DNA of 64,000 nt, taken from assembly GCA_016716065.1 (NCBI GenBank), contig JADJXA010000008.1, positions 62,001 to 126,000 on the forward strand, given 5' to 3'. The notes beneath the pieces are model-generated. The model had not been told where the DNA came from. It searched no databases and saw only the letters and a list, made by a program, of their open reading frames with translations. Shown here one piece after another: positions 56,797 through 64,000 of the stretch (the stretch's first letter is position 1; each line of letters begins with the position of its first letter). A program made the translations under genes and the position numbers. This DNA comes from Candidatus Leptovillus gracilis (GTDB taxonomy: Bacteria > Chloroflexota > Anaerolineae > Promineifilales > Promineifilaceae).

Positions 56797-56975
56797 GAAC
56801 ACGCACCTATACCCAGAAAGCGCGCCAGGCCCGTCGCTCCCGTCGCTCCCGCTCTGGGCACAGAGCGGCTAAAGCTCTCGATTTAGTCGAGAGCTTTTTT
56901 ATTTTCTATGCGCCACACCTGCTGCGGGTTCCACCCTGAGTCGCTCCCGTCAACCACACTGGAGGGAAACGGCCC
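56797..56975 (+). repeat. Hairpin element family, copy 4
   Basis: Blocks in order: CGCACCTA, duplicated CCGTCGCTCCCG, CTCTGGGCA, the stem AGCTCTCGA/TCGAGAGCT at 56871-56900 followed by TTTTTT, CTGCTGCGGGTTCCACCC and GTCGCTCCCGTCAACCACAC. It is the most diverged copy at its left end. Confidence 0.88.
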
Positions 56976-57559
56976 CCCAATACACCCCCCTGCTCTCCCG
57001 CCAGGGGAGCGCAATCCGCTGCGGTAGCAGCGCGTTGAGCCAGGTTTTTTGTCAGACGCGCGACGCTGGTAAGTGCAAGCGTATAATGCGATGTGGGTGA
57101 GAAACCGTCGTTTCCCTCGTCAGCCTCACTATCTCTTATCAAAAGAACGACAAAAACTATACCAGACGAACCCGTTTTAACGCATCTTACCCGGAAGAAC
57201 CGCGTACGCTAAATGAATCAAGCCCGGGCGCAAATTTTGCTTGACGGTCGTTTCTAACTAAGCTATAGTACTTGCGTACTGCTGGAACCACGTGTACGCT
57301 TCACAAAACAGGATCATCATCACACTCCACAGCGTCCCGCAATGAAAAGCATCCGGTGTCAAGCCGAATTGGCATGCCAATGTCCGCTTTCACACCACCT
57401 TAAACCTCTGGGTAACATACCCCACCTGGAGACCCTACACTTCAATACGATTCCGTCTGGCTAACAACTTCTCGTTGGATTGAGGTTTAAATACGGTTTG
57501 GTCAACGGCCGTTATCCCCCTTCCCAACGGCCTGTTTTTCACCCAAAGGAGCGTGCCTT
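56976..57559. other. Spacer upstream of the injection-system genes
   Basis: No gene, tRNA or clear repeat is visible. Two short inverted repeats (such as AGTACTTGCGTACT at 57269) and one ACGGCCGT are present. The promoter for the sheath operon presumably lies here but no consensus can be named. Confidence 0.4.
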
Positions 57560-59103
57560 ATGCCAGTTGCCCCACCCATTTCCTATCCTGGCGTCTACAT
57601 CCAGGAAATACCGAGCGGTGTGCGCACCATCACCGGCGTACCCACCGCCATTACAGCCTTTATCGGCCGTGCCCCGCGTGGCCCCGTCAATGAACCCGTC
57701 ACCATTTCAAGTTATGGCGACTACGAACGCGCCTTCGGCGGGTTAGACCTGGACAGCCCCATGAGCTACGCTGTGCGCGATTTTTTCAACAACGGCGGCG
57801 GTCAGGCTCTCATCGTGCGCCTGCACAAGGATAGTACAGCCGCCAGCGTTGAGCTAGAGGGTTCCCTGCACCTGGAGGCCGCCAATTCCGGCGAATGGGG
57901 CAACCACCTTCACGTCAAGCTAGTTGCCGTTAATAACGAAGAATTATTGCAGAAATTCGGCGTTCAGAAGGGTGAACTATTTAACCTTGAAATCGCTGAA
58001 GGTAACCCTGATCGGCCAAAGGAGCGCATCAACAATGTCTCTATCGCTGATGGCAAACGACGACTGGATCGCGTGTTGACGCAAGAATCTGCTTTGCTGC
58101 GCGTGGGTGAATTGGGTGACAAAACAAAGTTGGCCTCTGTGGATGAGTTCGTCCCATTGGCTGGTGGGTCTTCTGGTAAACCGCTGGAACCTGAGGACTA
58201 TAAAGGTAGTGAAGAAGATAAAACTGCTCTCTACGCCCTGGAGAAGGCCGACCTCTTTAATATCTTGTGCGTGCCGCCAGACAGCCGTAATGGCAATATA
58301 GATAACAGCTTGCACGCGGAATTTACCGCCTATTGCGTTAAGCGGCGGGCGATCTACCTTGTAGACCCACCCCATGAATGGGCTGCCCGCAAGGAAACGG
58401 CAGCGGCAACTGCGAAAGCCAGGCTAAGCGATCTGGGCATTGCCGGACCCGATGCCCGTAACGCCTCCCTCTACTTTCCCCGTATCGTGCAGGCCGATCC
58501 CTACGGGAAGGGCAGCCAGATGTTTTCCCTGCCTGCGGCGCCATCGCCGGGGTCATGTCCCGCACCGATGCCACACGCGGCGTCTGGAAAGCGCCGGCCG
58601 GGTTGGACGCCACCATCAACGGCATTCGCAGCCTGCAAGCCAATCTCACCGACGCCGAAAATGGGCTGCTCAACCCGTCAGGCGTCAACTGCTTACGTAC
58701 TTTTCCCAACCTGGGCGCGGTCATTTGGGGGGCGCGGACACTGCGCGGCGCAGACCAACTTGGCGATGAGTACAAATACCTTCCGGTGCGGCGGTTGGCT
58801 CTCTTTATTGAGGAAACCTTGTACCGCAGCACCCAATGGGCGGTCTTTGAACCCAACGACGAGCCGTTATGGTCTCAATTACGCCTGAACATCGGCGTTT
58901 TTATGCATGATCTGTTCCGCCAGGGCGCATTCCAGGGCGGCAAGCCCGGCGACGCCTATTTTGTGCGCTGCGACGCTTCGACCACACCTCAAAGCGACAT
59001 TGACAAAGGCATCGTCAACATCATCGTGGGGTTCGCTCCCCTGAAACCGGCCGAGTTCGTCGTTATCTACTTGCAGCAGATAGCGGGCAATCTGGCAGCC
59101 TGA
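57560..59103 (+). CDS. Contractile tail sheath protein, with a frameshift
   Basis: The N-terminus (YPGVYIQEIPSGVRTITGVP, then TAITAFIGRAPRG) and the C-terminal domain (FPNLGAVIWGARTL; YLPVRRLALFIEETL; GVWKAPAG) are hallmark tail sheath motifs shared by phages and contractile injection systems. The first frame runs correctly to about base 58525 (PYGKGSQMF). The sequence ACGAIAGVMSRTDATRGVWK is one base back. A single T missing from the run at 58520-58523 restores FFPACGAIAGVM, so this is either a decay event or an indel error. AAAGGAG precedes the ATG. It is the first gene of the operon. Confidence 0.88.
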
Positions 59104-59139
59104 TAGCCTGTCCGTACATCCGTATAAAAGGAGAATAGT

Positions 59140-59655
59140 ATGCCTTCCCAATTTGTGGTCAATACCCATCGTTACGATCCCTACAAAACTTTCAAGTTCC
59201 GCGTGAAGTGGGACGGCCGTTACGTGGCCGGTATTAGCAAAGTGGGCGGTCTCACTCGCACCACCCAAGTCGTCAGCTATCGGGAAGGCGGTGACCCCAC
59301 CAGCGCCCGCAAATCCCCCGGCCAGAGCGACTATGGCCCTGTCACCCTGGAACGAGGCGTCACCCATGACACCGATTTTGAAGCCTGGGCCAACAAAATA
59401 TGGGCTTATGGCTCTGGGTCCGGTCAGGAAATCTCGCTCAAGGATTTCCGCAAAGACATCATCATCGAGTTATACAACGAGGCGGGACAAAAGGTGCTCG
59501 CCTACAACCTGTTCCGCTGTTGGGTGTCGGAATACACCGCCATGCCGGAACTGGATGCCAACGCTAACGCCGTCGCCATTCAATCTATTACGCTGCAACA
59601 CGAGGGGTGGCAGCGGGATGAGAGCGTTGTGGAACCGCAGGAGCCGAGCTTCTGA
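59140..59655 (+). CDS. Tail tube protein (gp19-like, Afp1/5 type)
   Basis: The 171 residues begin with a hydrophilic strand (DPYKTFKFRVKWDGRYVAGI) and the conserved GGLTRTTQVVSYREGGDP and KSPGQSDYGPVTLERGVTHD of inner tube proteins, then FRCWVSEYTAMPELDA. It forms the hexameric inner tube driven by sheath contraction. AAAGGAG lies before the ATG. The length is normal for the family. Confidence 0.93.
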   Translation: MPSQFVVNTHRYDPYKTFKFRVKWDGRYVAGISKVGGLTRTTQVVSYREGGDPTSARKSPGQSDYGPVTLERGVTHDTDFEAWANKIWAYGSGSGQEISLKDFRKDIIIELYNEAGQKVLAYNLFRCWVSEYTAMPELDANANAVAIQSITLQHEGWQRDESVVEPQEPSF

Positions 59656-59688
59656 AGCGCCAGAGCCTAGACGTAAGGAGCGTAAACC

Positions 59689-60408
59689 GTGCGTTCACTG
59701 AATGCGGCCGACATCGTGACCATTTGGGATAGGGGGCAGGCGATGCACCCGATTGACCGCGCTTTACTGCTGTTGACGGCCGCTTTGCCGGAAGCAGACC
59801 CGGTTGATCTGCAAAATCTGACGATAGGGCAGCGCAACGGCCGTTTGCTCCACCTGCGTCAACTCACCATTGGCGACGAATTGGCCGCCCTGGTCAACTG
59901 CCCCCAATGTGGCGCGACGTTGGAATTTAGCCTGACGGTCAGCCAACTCCAACGGCCGGAACCAACCACCACCAGCTACACCATCATTCTGGAGGGTCAG
60001 AAATGGCGGCTCCGCCTGCCCACCAGCGCCGATCTGTCCGCCTTGTTGTCTAGCCCAACCATTGACCACGCCCGCCAACAGCTTGTTGCTCGCTGCGTTC
60101 AGCCAGACGCCGGGCAACCGGCATCGCCCACGCCCACCGCCTCCATACTGGCCGAAATTGCCCGTTCTATGGCCGAAACCGACCCGCAAGCCGACATGCG
60201 TTTTAGTCTGACCTGCGCCGATTGCGCCCATGAGTGGCAGTCCCATTTCGATGTCGTCGCCTTTTTCTGGGCCGAGCTAGCAGCCCAGGCCAGGCGGCTG
60301 CTCTTGGAGGTTCATCAGATTGCCCGCGCTTATGGCTGGCGGGAGCCGGACATTCTGGCCTTGAGCAGTCGTCGTCGTCACCTGTATCTGGAGATGATTG
60401 GGGCATGA
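59689..60408 (+). CDS. T4-type baseplate hub assembly chaperone-like protein
   Basis: The 239 residues have two CxxC pairs (CPQC at about 72-75 and CADC near 165-168), a possible zinc site, flanked by ELAALVNCPQCGATLEFSL and the C-terminal IARAYGWREPDILALSSRRR. This pattern matches the proteins that follow the tube gene in many contractile injection clusters and are annotated as T4-type baseplate assembly chaperones. GTG start with AAGGAG. Its stop overlaps the next ATG. Confidence 0.7.
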   Translation: MRSLNAADIVTIWDRGQAMHPIDRALLLLTAALPEADPVDLQNLTIGQRNGRLLHLRQLTIGDELAALVNCPQCGATLEFSLTVSQLQRPEPTTTSYTIILEGQKWRLRLPTSADLSALLSSPTIDHARQQLVARCVQPDAGQPASPTPTASILAEIARSMAETDPQADMRFSLTCADCAHEWQSHFDVVAFFWAELAAQARRLLLEVHQIARAYGWREPDILALSSRRRHLYLEMIGA

Positions 60409-61385
60409 GCGACTTTTTCACGCGCCTGGCTGCCGATGTGCTGGCAACGGCCGTTTCCCCGCTTCCAGATTTGTCCTCAGTGCAGACCATCTCGCCACCC
60501 CTGTTTGCCCCCGGCCTGGCTGACCCTCCGGCCGATAGAACGCCCGAAGCCCCGCTCCTGCCCGCCTCCGAACCTGACTCAAGCGCCGCAGTCGCCATGC
60601 CGACGTCCTTCACTGCGACCCCGCCAATCGCGGAACGCCCGCCTTTGCCGGACGGCCTGGCGCCATTGGTCCCGGCCTCTGTGCCAGTAGATGCGCCCGC
60701 GCCTTCGCCGATAGCTTTGCTGATTCCAGCCAGCCCGCCACAGCCATCGGCCGCAACCGCTATACCCCTGCCCAACCTCCCGACCGCCGCCGTAGCTGCC
60801 CAGCCTGATTCTGGCTCTATGAATCAATCAGTCGTCGCCATCCAACCTGTTCCCCCCGCAGAGCAAATCGCCGACAGTGAAACGGCCGTTTCCCCCACCT
60901 TATCATTGTCGCCGCCCCCTGCCATAACCGCCCAACCAGCAACCGTACCAACCACCGACCCGCCGGTCATGCCCGCGCCGCAGACAGCGAGATTGGAAAC
61001 GGCCGTTGCCCACCAACCGAGTACCCCGCCAGGCACCCCCCCGACCTTGCCAAAACCTACATTGCCCGCCACTACCACAACTACCCAAACCGACGAAACC
61101 GCCCCAACCACCAACAAACCCCTGCTAACATCTGTCCATCATCTATCCACTACCAACCACCCGCAACTAGCCACCATTCGCCCCGACCTGCCGCCCACCT
61201 CAGCCCCAACAGAGGCCAGGGCCGCCGAGGCAGCCGTCGCCCCCACCGTCACCATCACCATTGGCCGGGTCATCGTCCAGGCGGCCCCACCGCCGACGGT
61301 GGCCGCGCCGCCATCAATCGTAGGGCGTCGCCAGCCCGCCGTTTCGCTGCAAACGTATCTGGAACGTAACGGAGGGAAGGGTTGA
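60405..61385 (+). CDS. Proline-rich, low-complexity protein of the injection cluster
   Basis: About 326 residues, mostly P, A, T and S, with no domain visible except a short more ordered C-terminus (RQPAVSLQTYLERNGGKG). It begins by ATGA overlap with the previous gene and is translationally coupled. Disordered proline-rich proteins are found at this place in related clusters; the function is unknown. Several ACGGCCGT motifs lie inside. Confidence 0.7.
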   Translation: MSDFFTRLAADVLATAVSPLPDLSSVQTISPPLFAPGLADPPADRTPEAPLLPASEPDSSAAVAMPTSFTATPPIAERPPLPDGLAPLVPASVPVDAPAPSPIALLIPASPPQPSAATAIPLPNLPTAAVAAQPDSGSMNQSVVAIQPVPPAEQIADSETAVSPTLSLSPPPAITAQPATVPTTDPPVMPAPQTARLETAVAHQPSTPPGTPPTLPKPTLPATTTTTQTDETAPTTNKPLLTSVHHLSTTNHPQLATIRPDLPPTSAPTEARAAEAAVAPTVTITIGRVIVQAAPPPTVAAPPSIVGRRQPAVSLQTYLERNGGKG

Positions 61386-62065
61386 TGGGGAGTTATCAGG
61401 CTGTAGCGGCCGTAACGGCCGTTCTCGACTATTTGATCAGCGACGCGGTAGCCCAACTGGACGTGGGAGCAACGGCCGTTAAAGTTGAGCCGCCCAAAGA
61501 TAGGCGCAACGACCCGCACGGCGACCAACCGGCCGTCCACATCTACCTCTACCGGGTCATCGAAAACGGCCTGTGGCGCAACAACGACCTTCCTTTGCGC
61601 GGCAGCCAGGGCCAGTTGGTGCAACAGCCGCGCCTGGCTCTCAACCTCCATTACCTGATTAGCTTCTACGGCAAAGAAGCCGACTACGCGCCGCAAAAAT
61701 TACTCGGCGCCGTCGCCAGCCTCTTTCAGCGTCAACCCATCCTCACCTCAACCTTGCTGGCCGACATGAAAAACCGCGCCGCTGAGGCTGGCAATCACGC
61801 CTTCAGCCAGCTTTTGCAGGCTTCCCATTTAGAGACCGACGCCCAGGTGGAACAGGTCAAATTCTCCCTGGTGACGTTAGACCTGGAAGAGATGTCAAAG
61901 CTGTGGTCGGTGCTGCTGCAAGTGCCCTACACTCTGTCGCTGACCTACGAAGCGGCCGTTGTCTTCATCGAGCCGGAGGTGACGCCGGTAGAAGCGCAAC
62001 CGGTACGGAGCGTGACATCCGGGTCAACGTGGCAGGAGGAGGTAGATCATGAGCGATTGGGCTAA
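61385..62065 (+). CDS. DUF4255/Pvc16-like tail terminator protein
   Basis: Starts MGSYQAVAAVTAVLDYLISD and contains HIYLYRVIENGLWRNNDLPL and LALNLHYLISFYGKEADYAP, the DUF4255 (Pvc16 N-terminal) signature. Pvc16-type proteins cap the tail at its distal end. ATG at 61385 overlaps the upstream stop; its 3' end overlaps the next gene. Confidence 0.85.
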   Translation: MGSYQAVAAVTAVLDYLISDAVAQLDVGATAVKVEPPKDRRNDPHGDQPAVHIYLYRVIENGLWRNNDLPLRGSQGQLVQQPRLALNLHYLISFYGKEADYAPQKLLGAVASLFQRQPILTSTLLADMKNRAAEAGNHAFSQLLQASHLETDAQVEQVKFSLVTLDLEEMSKLWSVLLQVPYTLSLTYEAAVVFIEPEVTPVEAQPVRSVTSGSTWQEEVDHERLG

Positions 62066-62233
62066 TCTCGCCGCCCACGTCGCCCGTGTGTACGCCTGCC
62101 TGGCACGTCACGCCGGTGAAACTGAAGAGCCGCCCTCGCCCGCTGGTCTGGTGGCCTCCCATCAAATTATCGCCGCGAGTACGCCAAGCTCCAGCGCAAG
62201 CTGGCCCGCAGCGAAACGGAGGGCTGGCTGTGA
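62049..62233 (+). pseudogene. Small injection-cluster protein with a frameshift
   Basis: MSDWANLAAHVARVYACLAR reads in one frame to about base 62160; the last codons of the same gene (REYAKLQRKLARSETEGWL, stop at 62231) are one base back. The join gives a plausible ~60-residue helical protein. Its stop overlaps the next GTG. The family is unknown. Confidence 0.5.
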
Positions 62234-62475
62234 ACCTGAATTTGAACATTGAAGAGTTGGTTTTGGCGGGCGTTGACAAGGGGGAGGAAACGGCCGTTCT
62301 CGCCGCCCTGGAAGCGGAGCTGACGCGGCTGTTTAGCGAGGCGCCGTTTTCTAATCGGCAATTGTCAATTGTCAATCGTCAATTGCCGATGAATATCACG
62401 GCAATGCCAGGCGCGACGCCGGAAGCAATTGGTCAGCAAATCGGCCGTGCCATTTATAGAGCAGCTTGGTCATGA
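62230..62475 (+). CDS. Small hypothetical protein of the injection cluster
   Basis: An 81-residue helical protein (NLNLNIEELVLAGVDKGEET, then AVLAALEAELTRLF) starting at a GTG that overlaps the previous stop. It contains an internal QLSIVNRQL duplication (SNRQLSIV/NRQL). Small proteins of this kind occur before the tube-adaptor gene in comparable clusters; the function is unknown. Confidence 0.6.
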   Translation: MNLNLNIEELVLAGVDKGEETAVLAALEAELTRLFSEAPFSNRQLSIVNRQLPMNITAMPGATPEAIGQQIGRAIYRAAWS

Positions 62476-62529
62476 GTGAAAAAACCGCACAAAAAAAGCT
62501 TTACTTAGTGATCATCCAGAAATAAGTTC

Positions 62530-62573
62530 GTAGTAACGGCTTTAGCCGTCCAGACCGCTAAAGCGGTTACTAC
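62530..62573. repeat. REP-like 44-base inverted repeat
   Basis: GTAGTAACGGCTTTAGC and GCTAAAGCGGTTACTAC pair over 17 bases with one mismatch around a 10-base loop. It resembles dispersed palindromic intergenic elements. The rest of the 62476-62681 spacer holds only an AGGAGAGA ribosome site for the next gene. Confidence 0.75.
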
Positions 62574-62681
62574 AAGCCAAAACACCTGTCAAAAAGAGGA
62601 AAAGCGGGCAAGAATTTCTGGAAAAGCTAAAGACGCAAAACGTCATCGGGGGGCGGCAATAGACAACGTCTCAGGAGAGAT

Positions 62682-63341
62682 ATGATGGTTTATTCAACTG
62701 TTAGCCCGCGCACCTTAAAAGGGGCCATCGTGGCCATCGACGCCAACCAGCCACGGCCGTTTACCATCCTTTTTCAGTACAACCCGGAAAAGGTGCAGCG
62801 CTCGCTGCAGCCGCGGCTATTGGGTGGGGATGGCGGGCAGCAGTTGGAAACGCTGCGCTACACCGGCCCGCCCGTGGAAACCATCAACGTGGAAATCACC
62901 ATCCACGCCGCCGAGCAGTTGGACAAAGGGGAGGAAACGGCCGTTTCCTTCGGCATCCACCCCCAACTGGCCGCCCTGGAAATTCTGGCCTATCCGCAAA
63001 GCCAACAAGTGGTGCAAAACGGCCGTTTGGCCGCCCAGGGCGCTATCGAAATCGGCCCCTATACCGCGCCGCTCACCCTCTTCGTCTGGGGGCGCAGCCG
63101 TGTGATGCCCGTCACTCTCACCGGCTTTACCATGCAAGAACAGCTTTTCGACACCCGCCTCAACCCGCTGCAAGCCACCCTCACCCTCAACATGCGCAGT
63201 CTCAGCTACGCCGATCTCGACAGCAGCCACCGCGGCTACCACCTCTTCCTGGCCTACCAGCAGATCAAAGAAGGACTGGCGCAGCGCTGGGCTACCGGCG
63301 ACGCCGGCGCCTTTACCGGCGTTGATAGCGGCAGATTTTAA
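62682..63341 (+). CDS. Injection-system tube adaptor protein (Afp7/gp54-like)
   Basis: The 219 residues contain FTILFQYNPEKVQRSL, GPYTAPLTLFVWGRSRVMPV and LNPLQATLTLNMRSLSYADL, the conserved pattern of the protein that joins tube and spike in contractile injection systems. AGGAGA precedes the ATG. The next gene supplies the LysM-like partner, so an often single chain is here split in two. Confidence 0.85.
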   Translation: MMVYSTVSPRTLKGAIVAIDANQPRPFTILFQYNPEKVQRSLQPRLLGGDGGQQLETLRYTGPPVETINVEITIHAAEQLDKGEETAVSFGIHPQLAALEILAYPQSQQVVQNGRLAAQGAIEIGPYTAPLTLFVWGRSRVMPVTLTGFTMQEQLFDTRLNPLQATLTLNMRSLSYADLDSSHRGYHLFLAYQQIKEGLAQRWATGDAGAFTGVDSGRF

Positions 63342-63356
63342 CAAAGGAGCAGCGCC

Positions 63357-63665
63357 ATGCTTAACCCCGACAGCCGTTACTATCACCTGGAAGAAGCCAT
63401 TTATGAAGCTCCAAACGGCCGTAAAATCGTTTACAAACGACGCCGCTTCTTGCCACAAGGCGAACCCATCCCGGAACTGCAACAGGTCACCCTCGCTCCC
63501 GATGACCGCCTCGACCTGATCGCCGCCCGCGCCCTGGGCGACCCGCTCGCCTTCTGGCAAATCGCCGACGCCAACAATGCCTTGAATCCCGCAGACCTGA
63601 CCGGCGCGGCCCAGATTGGTCGCAACCTCAAAATCCCCATCCCCCAATTCAAGGAAGCGACATGA
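63357..63665 (+). CDS. LysM-like/gp53-type baseplate protein
   Basis: The 102 residues (VTLAPDDRLDLIAARALGDP then FWQIADANNALNPADL and NLKIPIPQF) have the LysM-like arrangement used by baseplate proteins to hold the tail. AAAGGAGC precedes the ATG. Its stop overlaps the next ATG by 4 bases. Confidence 0.8.
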   Translation: MLNPDSRYYHLEEAIYEAPNGRKIVYKRRRFLPQGEPIPELQQVTLAPDDRLDLIAARALGDPLAFWQIADANNALNPADLTGAAQIGRNLKIPIPQFKEAT

Positions 63666-64000
63666 CCATTCAATCCGTCCGTCTGGCGCTTTATTTAGGG
63701 CACGGACATCCCACGCCGGCCCCGGCCAACATTACCAAAGCCGTGCAGCAGGTGACGGTCAGGCAGGATGACGGCGGCGCTCAGGGCTTCTCGCTTACCC
63801 TGCGAGCGGAACGAGATTGGGCCGGCCGGCCGGATTATGCCCTGCTGCACGCCGCAAAACTCAAACCGGGCAGCCGCCTTGTCATCGCCATGACCTTAAA
63901 CGCCACGCCCAGCGTCTTGCTGGATGGCGTGATAGACCACATCCAGCTAAACCCGCCCCAAGCGGGGCAGGCGGCCACCATCACCATAAGCGGCGGCGAT
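63662..64000 (+). CDS. VgrG/gpD-like spike protein, partial
   Basis: Only the first 113 codons are in the window (MTIQSVRLALYLGHGHPTPA and GFSLTLRAERDW; VLLDGVIDHIQLNPP). The beta-rich gpD/VgrG N-terminal pattern and position fit the hub/spike (Afp8-type) gene. It continues beyond 64000. Confidence 0.75.
   Translation, partial: MTIQSVRLALYLGHGHPTPAPANITKAVQQVTVRQDDGGAQGFSLTLRAERDWAGRPDYALLHAAKLKPGSRLVIAMTLNATPSVLLDGVIDHIQLNPPQAGQAATITISGGD

Larger units (their letters stand above)
28490..63422. repeat. Highly iterated octamer palindrome ACGGCCGT
   Basis: I counted about 55 ACGGCCGT sites by eye in the last 36 kb, often extended to AACGGCCGTT(T). They lie in spacers and in coding DNA in all three frames, giving GETAV, NGRF or ERPF in the proteins. 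Only about four occur outside the 99-base repeats in the first 26 kb, and none in either IS630 copy. Confidence 0.9.

Noticed and set aside
57560..64000. Prophage
   Set aside because: Sheath, tube, Pvc16-like and LysM-like genes are present, but no capsid, terminase, portal, integrase or lysis gene is seen, which fits an injection system instead.

Overview
The window looks like a chromosomal segment of a filamentous Chloroflexota-type bacterium (Anaerolineae-like). This is inferred from gene content and style: a very large SARP/AfsR-type regulator, RCC1 plus PxKF secreted proteins, AbiE-type toxin-antitoxin loci, SNF2/SWIM genes, ISAzo13 and IS630 elements, and a contractile injection system. 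There is no rRNA or other marker gene to fix the taxonomy, and no tRNA, rRNA or CRISPR array was seen.

Region 1 (1-26.5 kb) is a visibly more A/T-rich, all-plus-strand island of about ten genes. It encodes two related TPR/coiled-coil scaffolds, a STAND-like NTPase with a C-terminal OmpR-type DNA-binding domain, a small P-loop protein, a 1484-residue protein with two P-loop NTPase modules, a secreted and membrane-anchored von Willebrand A protein, a 1200-residue tubulin/FtsZ-like GTPase, a protein kinase joined to a 16-unit array of 99-base repeats and a membrane-spanning C-terminal part, a small coiled-coil membrane protein and a metallophosphoesterase. The architecture suggests one membrane-linked sensing or defence machine: a regulator, NTPase switches, a possible GTPase filament, kinase/phosphatase control and an exposed vWA sensor. 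Two intergenic spacers carry the same four-half-site array (spacing 10, 11, 11), a plausible operator for the island's own OmpR-type regulator. This is the best candidate for an undescribed system.

Region 2 (26.5-36 kb) is mobile DNA. An ISAzo13-like transposase fragment is cut by an IS630-family element. A second, inverted and apparently inactivated IS630 copy lies at 34.7-35.8 kb. Between the copies are a secreted RCC1/cysteine-repeat/PxKF protein, a small protein and a giant BTAD/NB-ARC/TPR regulator.

Region 3 (36-56.7 kb) is a patchwork of toxin-antitoxin loci (PIN/UPF0175, two AbiE pairs, MazEF, a lone AbiEi-like gene and a decayed PIN/UPF0175 relict), an amidase, an SNF2 helicase with an intein inserted exactly in its ATP-binding loop, SWIM zinc-finger proteins and TPR proteins. 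A roughly 170-base intergenic element with a strong symmetric hairpin occurs four times, each time just upstream of a leftward toxin-antitoxin operon or relict.

Region 4 (57.5-64 kb) is the start of a contractile (phage-tail-like) injection system: sheath, tube, baseplate assembly protein, proline-rich protein, Pvc16-like cap protein, tube-adaptor and LysM-like proteins, and the beginning of a VgrG/gpD-like spike. It continues past the window.

From about 28.4 kb onward the octamer palindrome ACGGCCGT recurs roughly every 650 bases, in coding DNA in all three frames and between genes, but it is nearly absent from the island and absent from both IS copies. It behaves like the cyanobacterial HIP1 motif. 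At least four genes contain apparent single-base frameshifts, so either decay or residual indel errors in the sequence should be considered.
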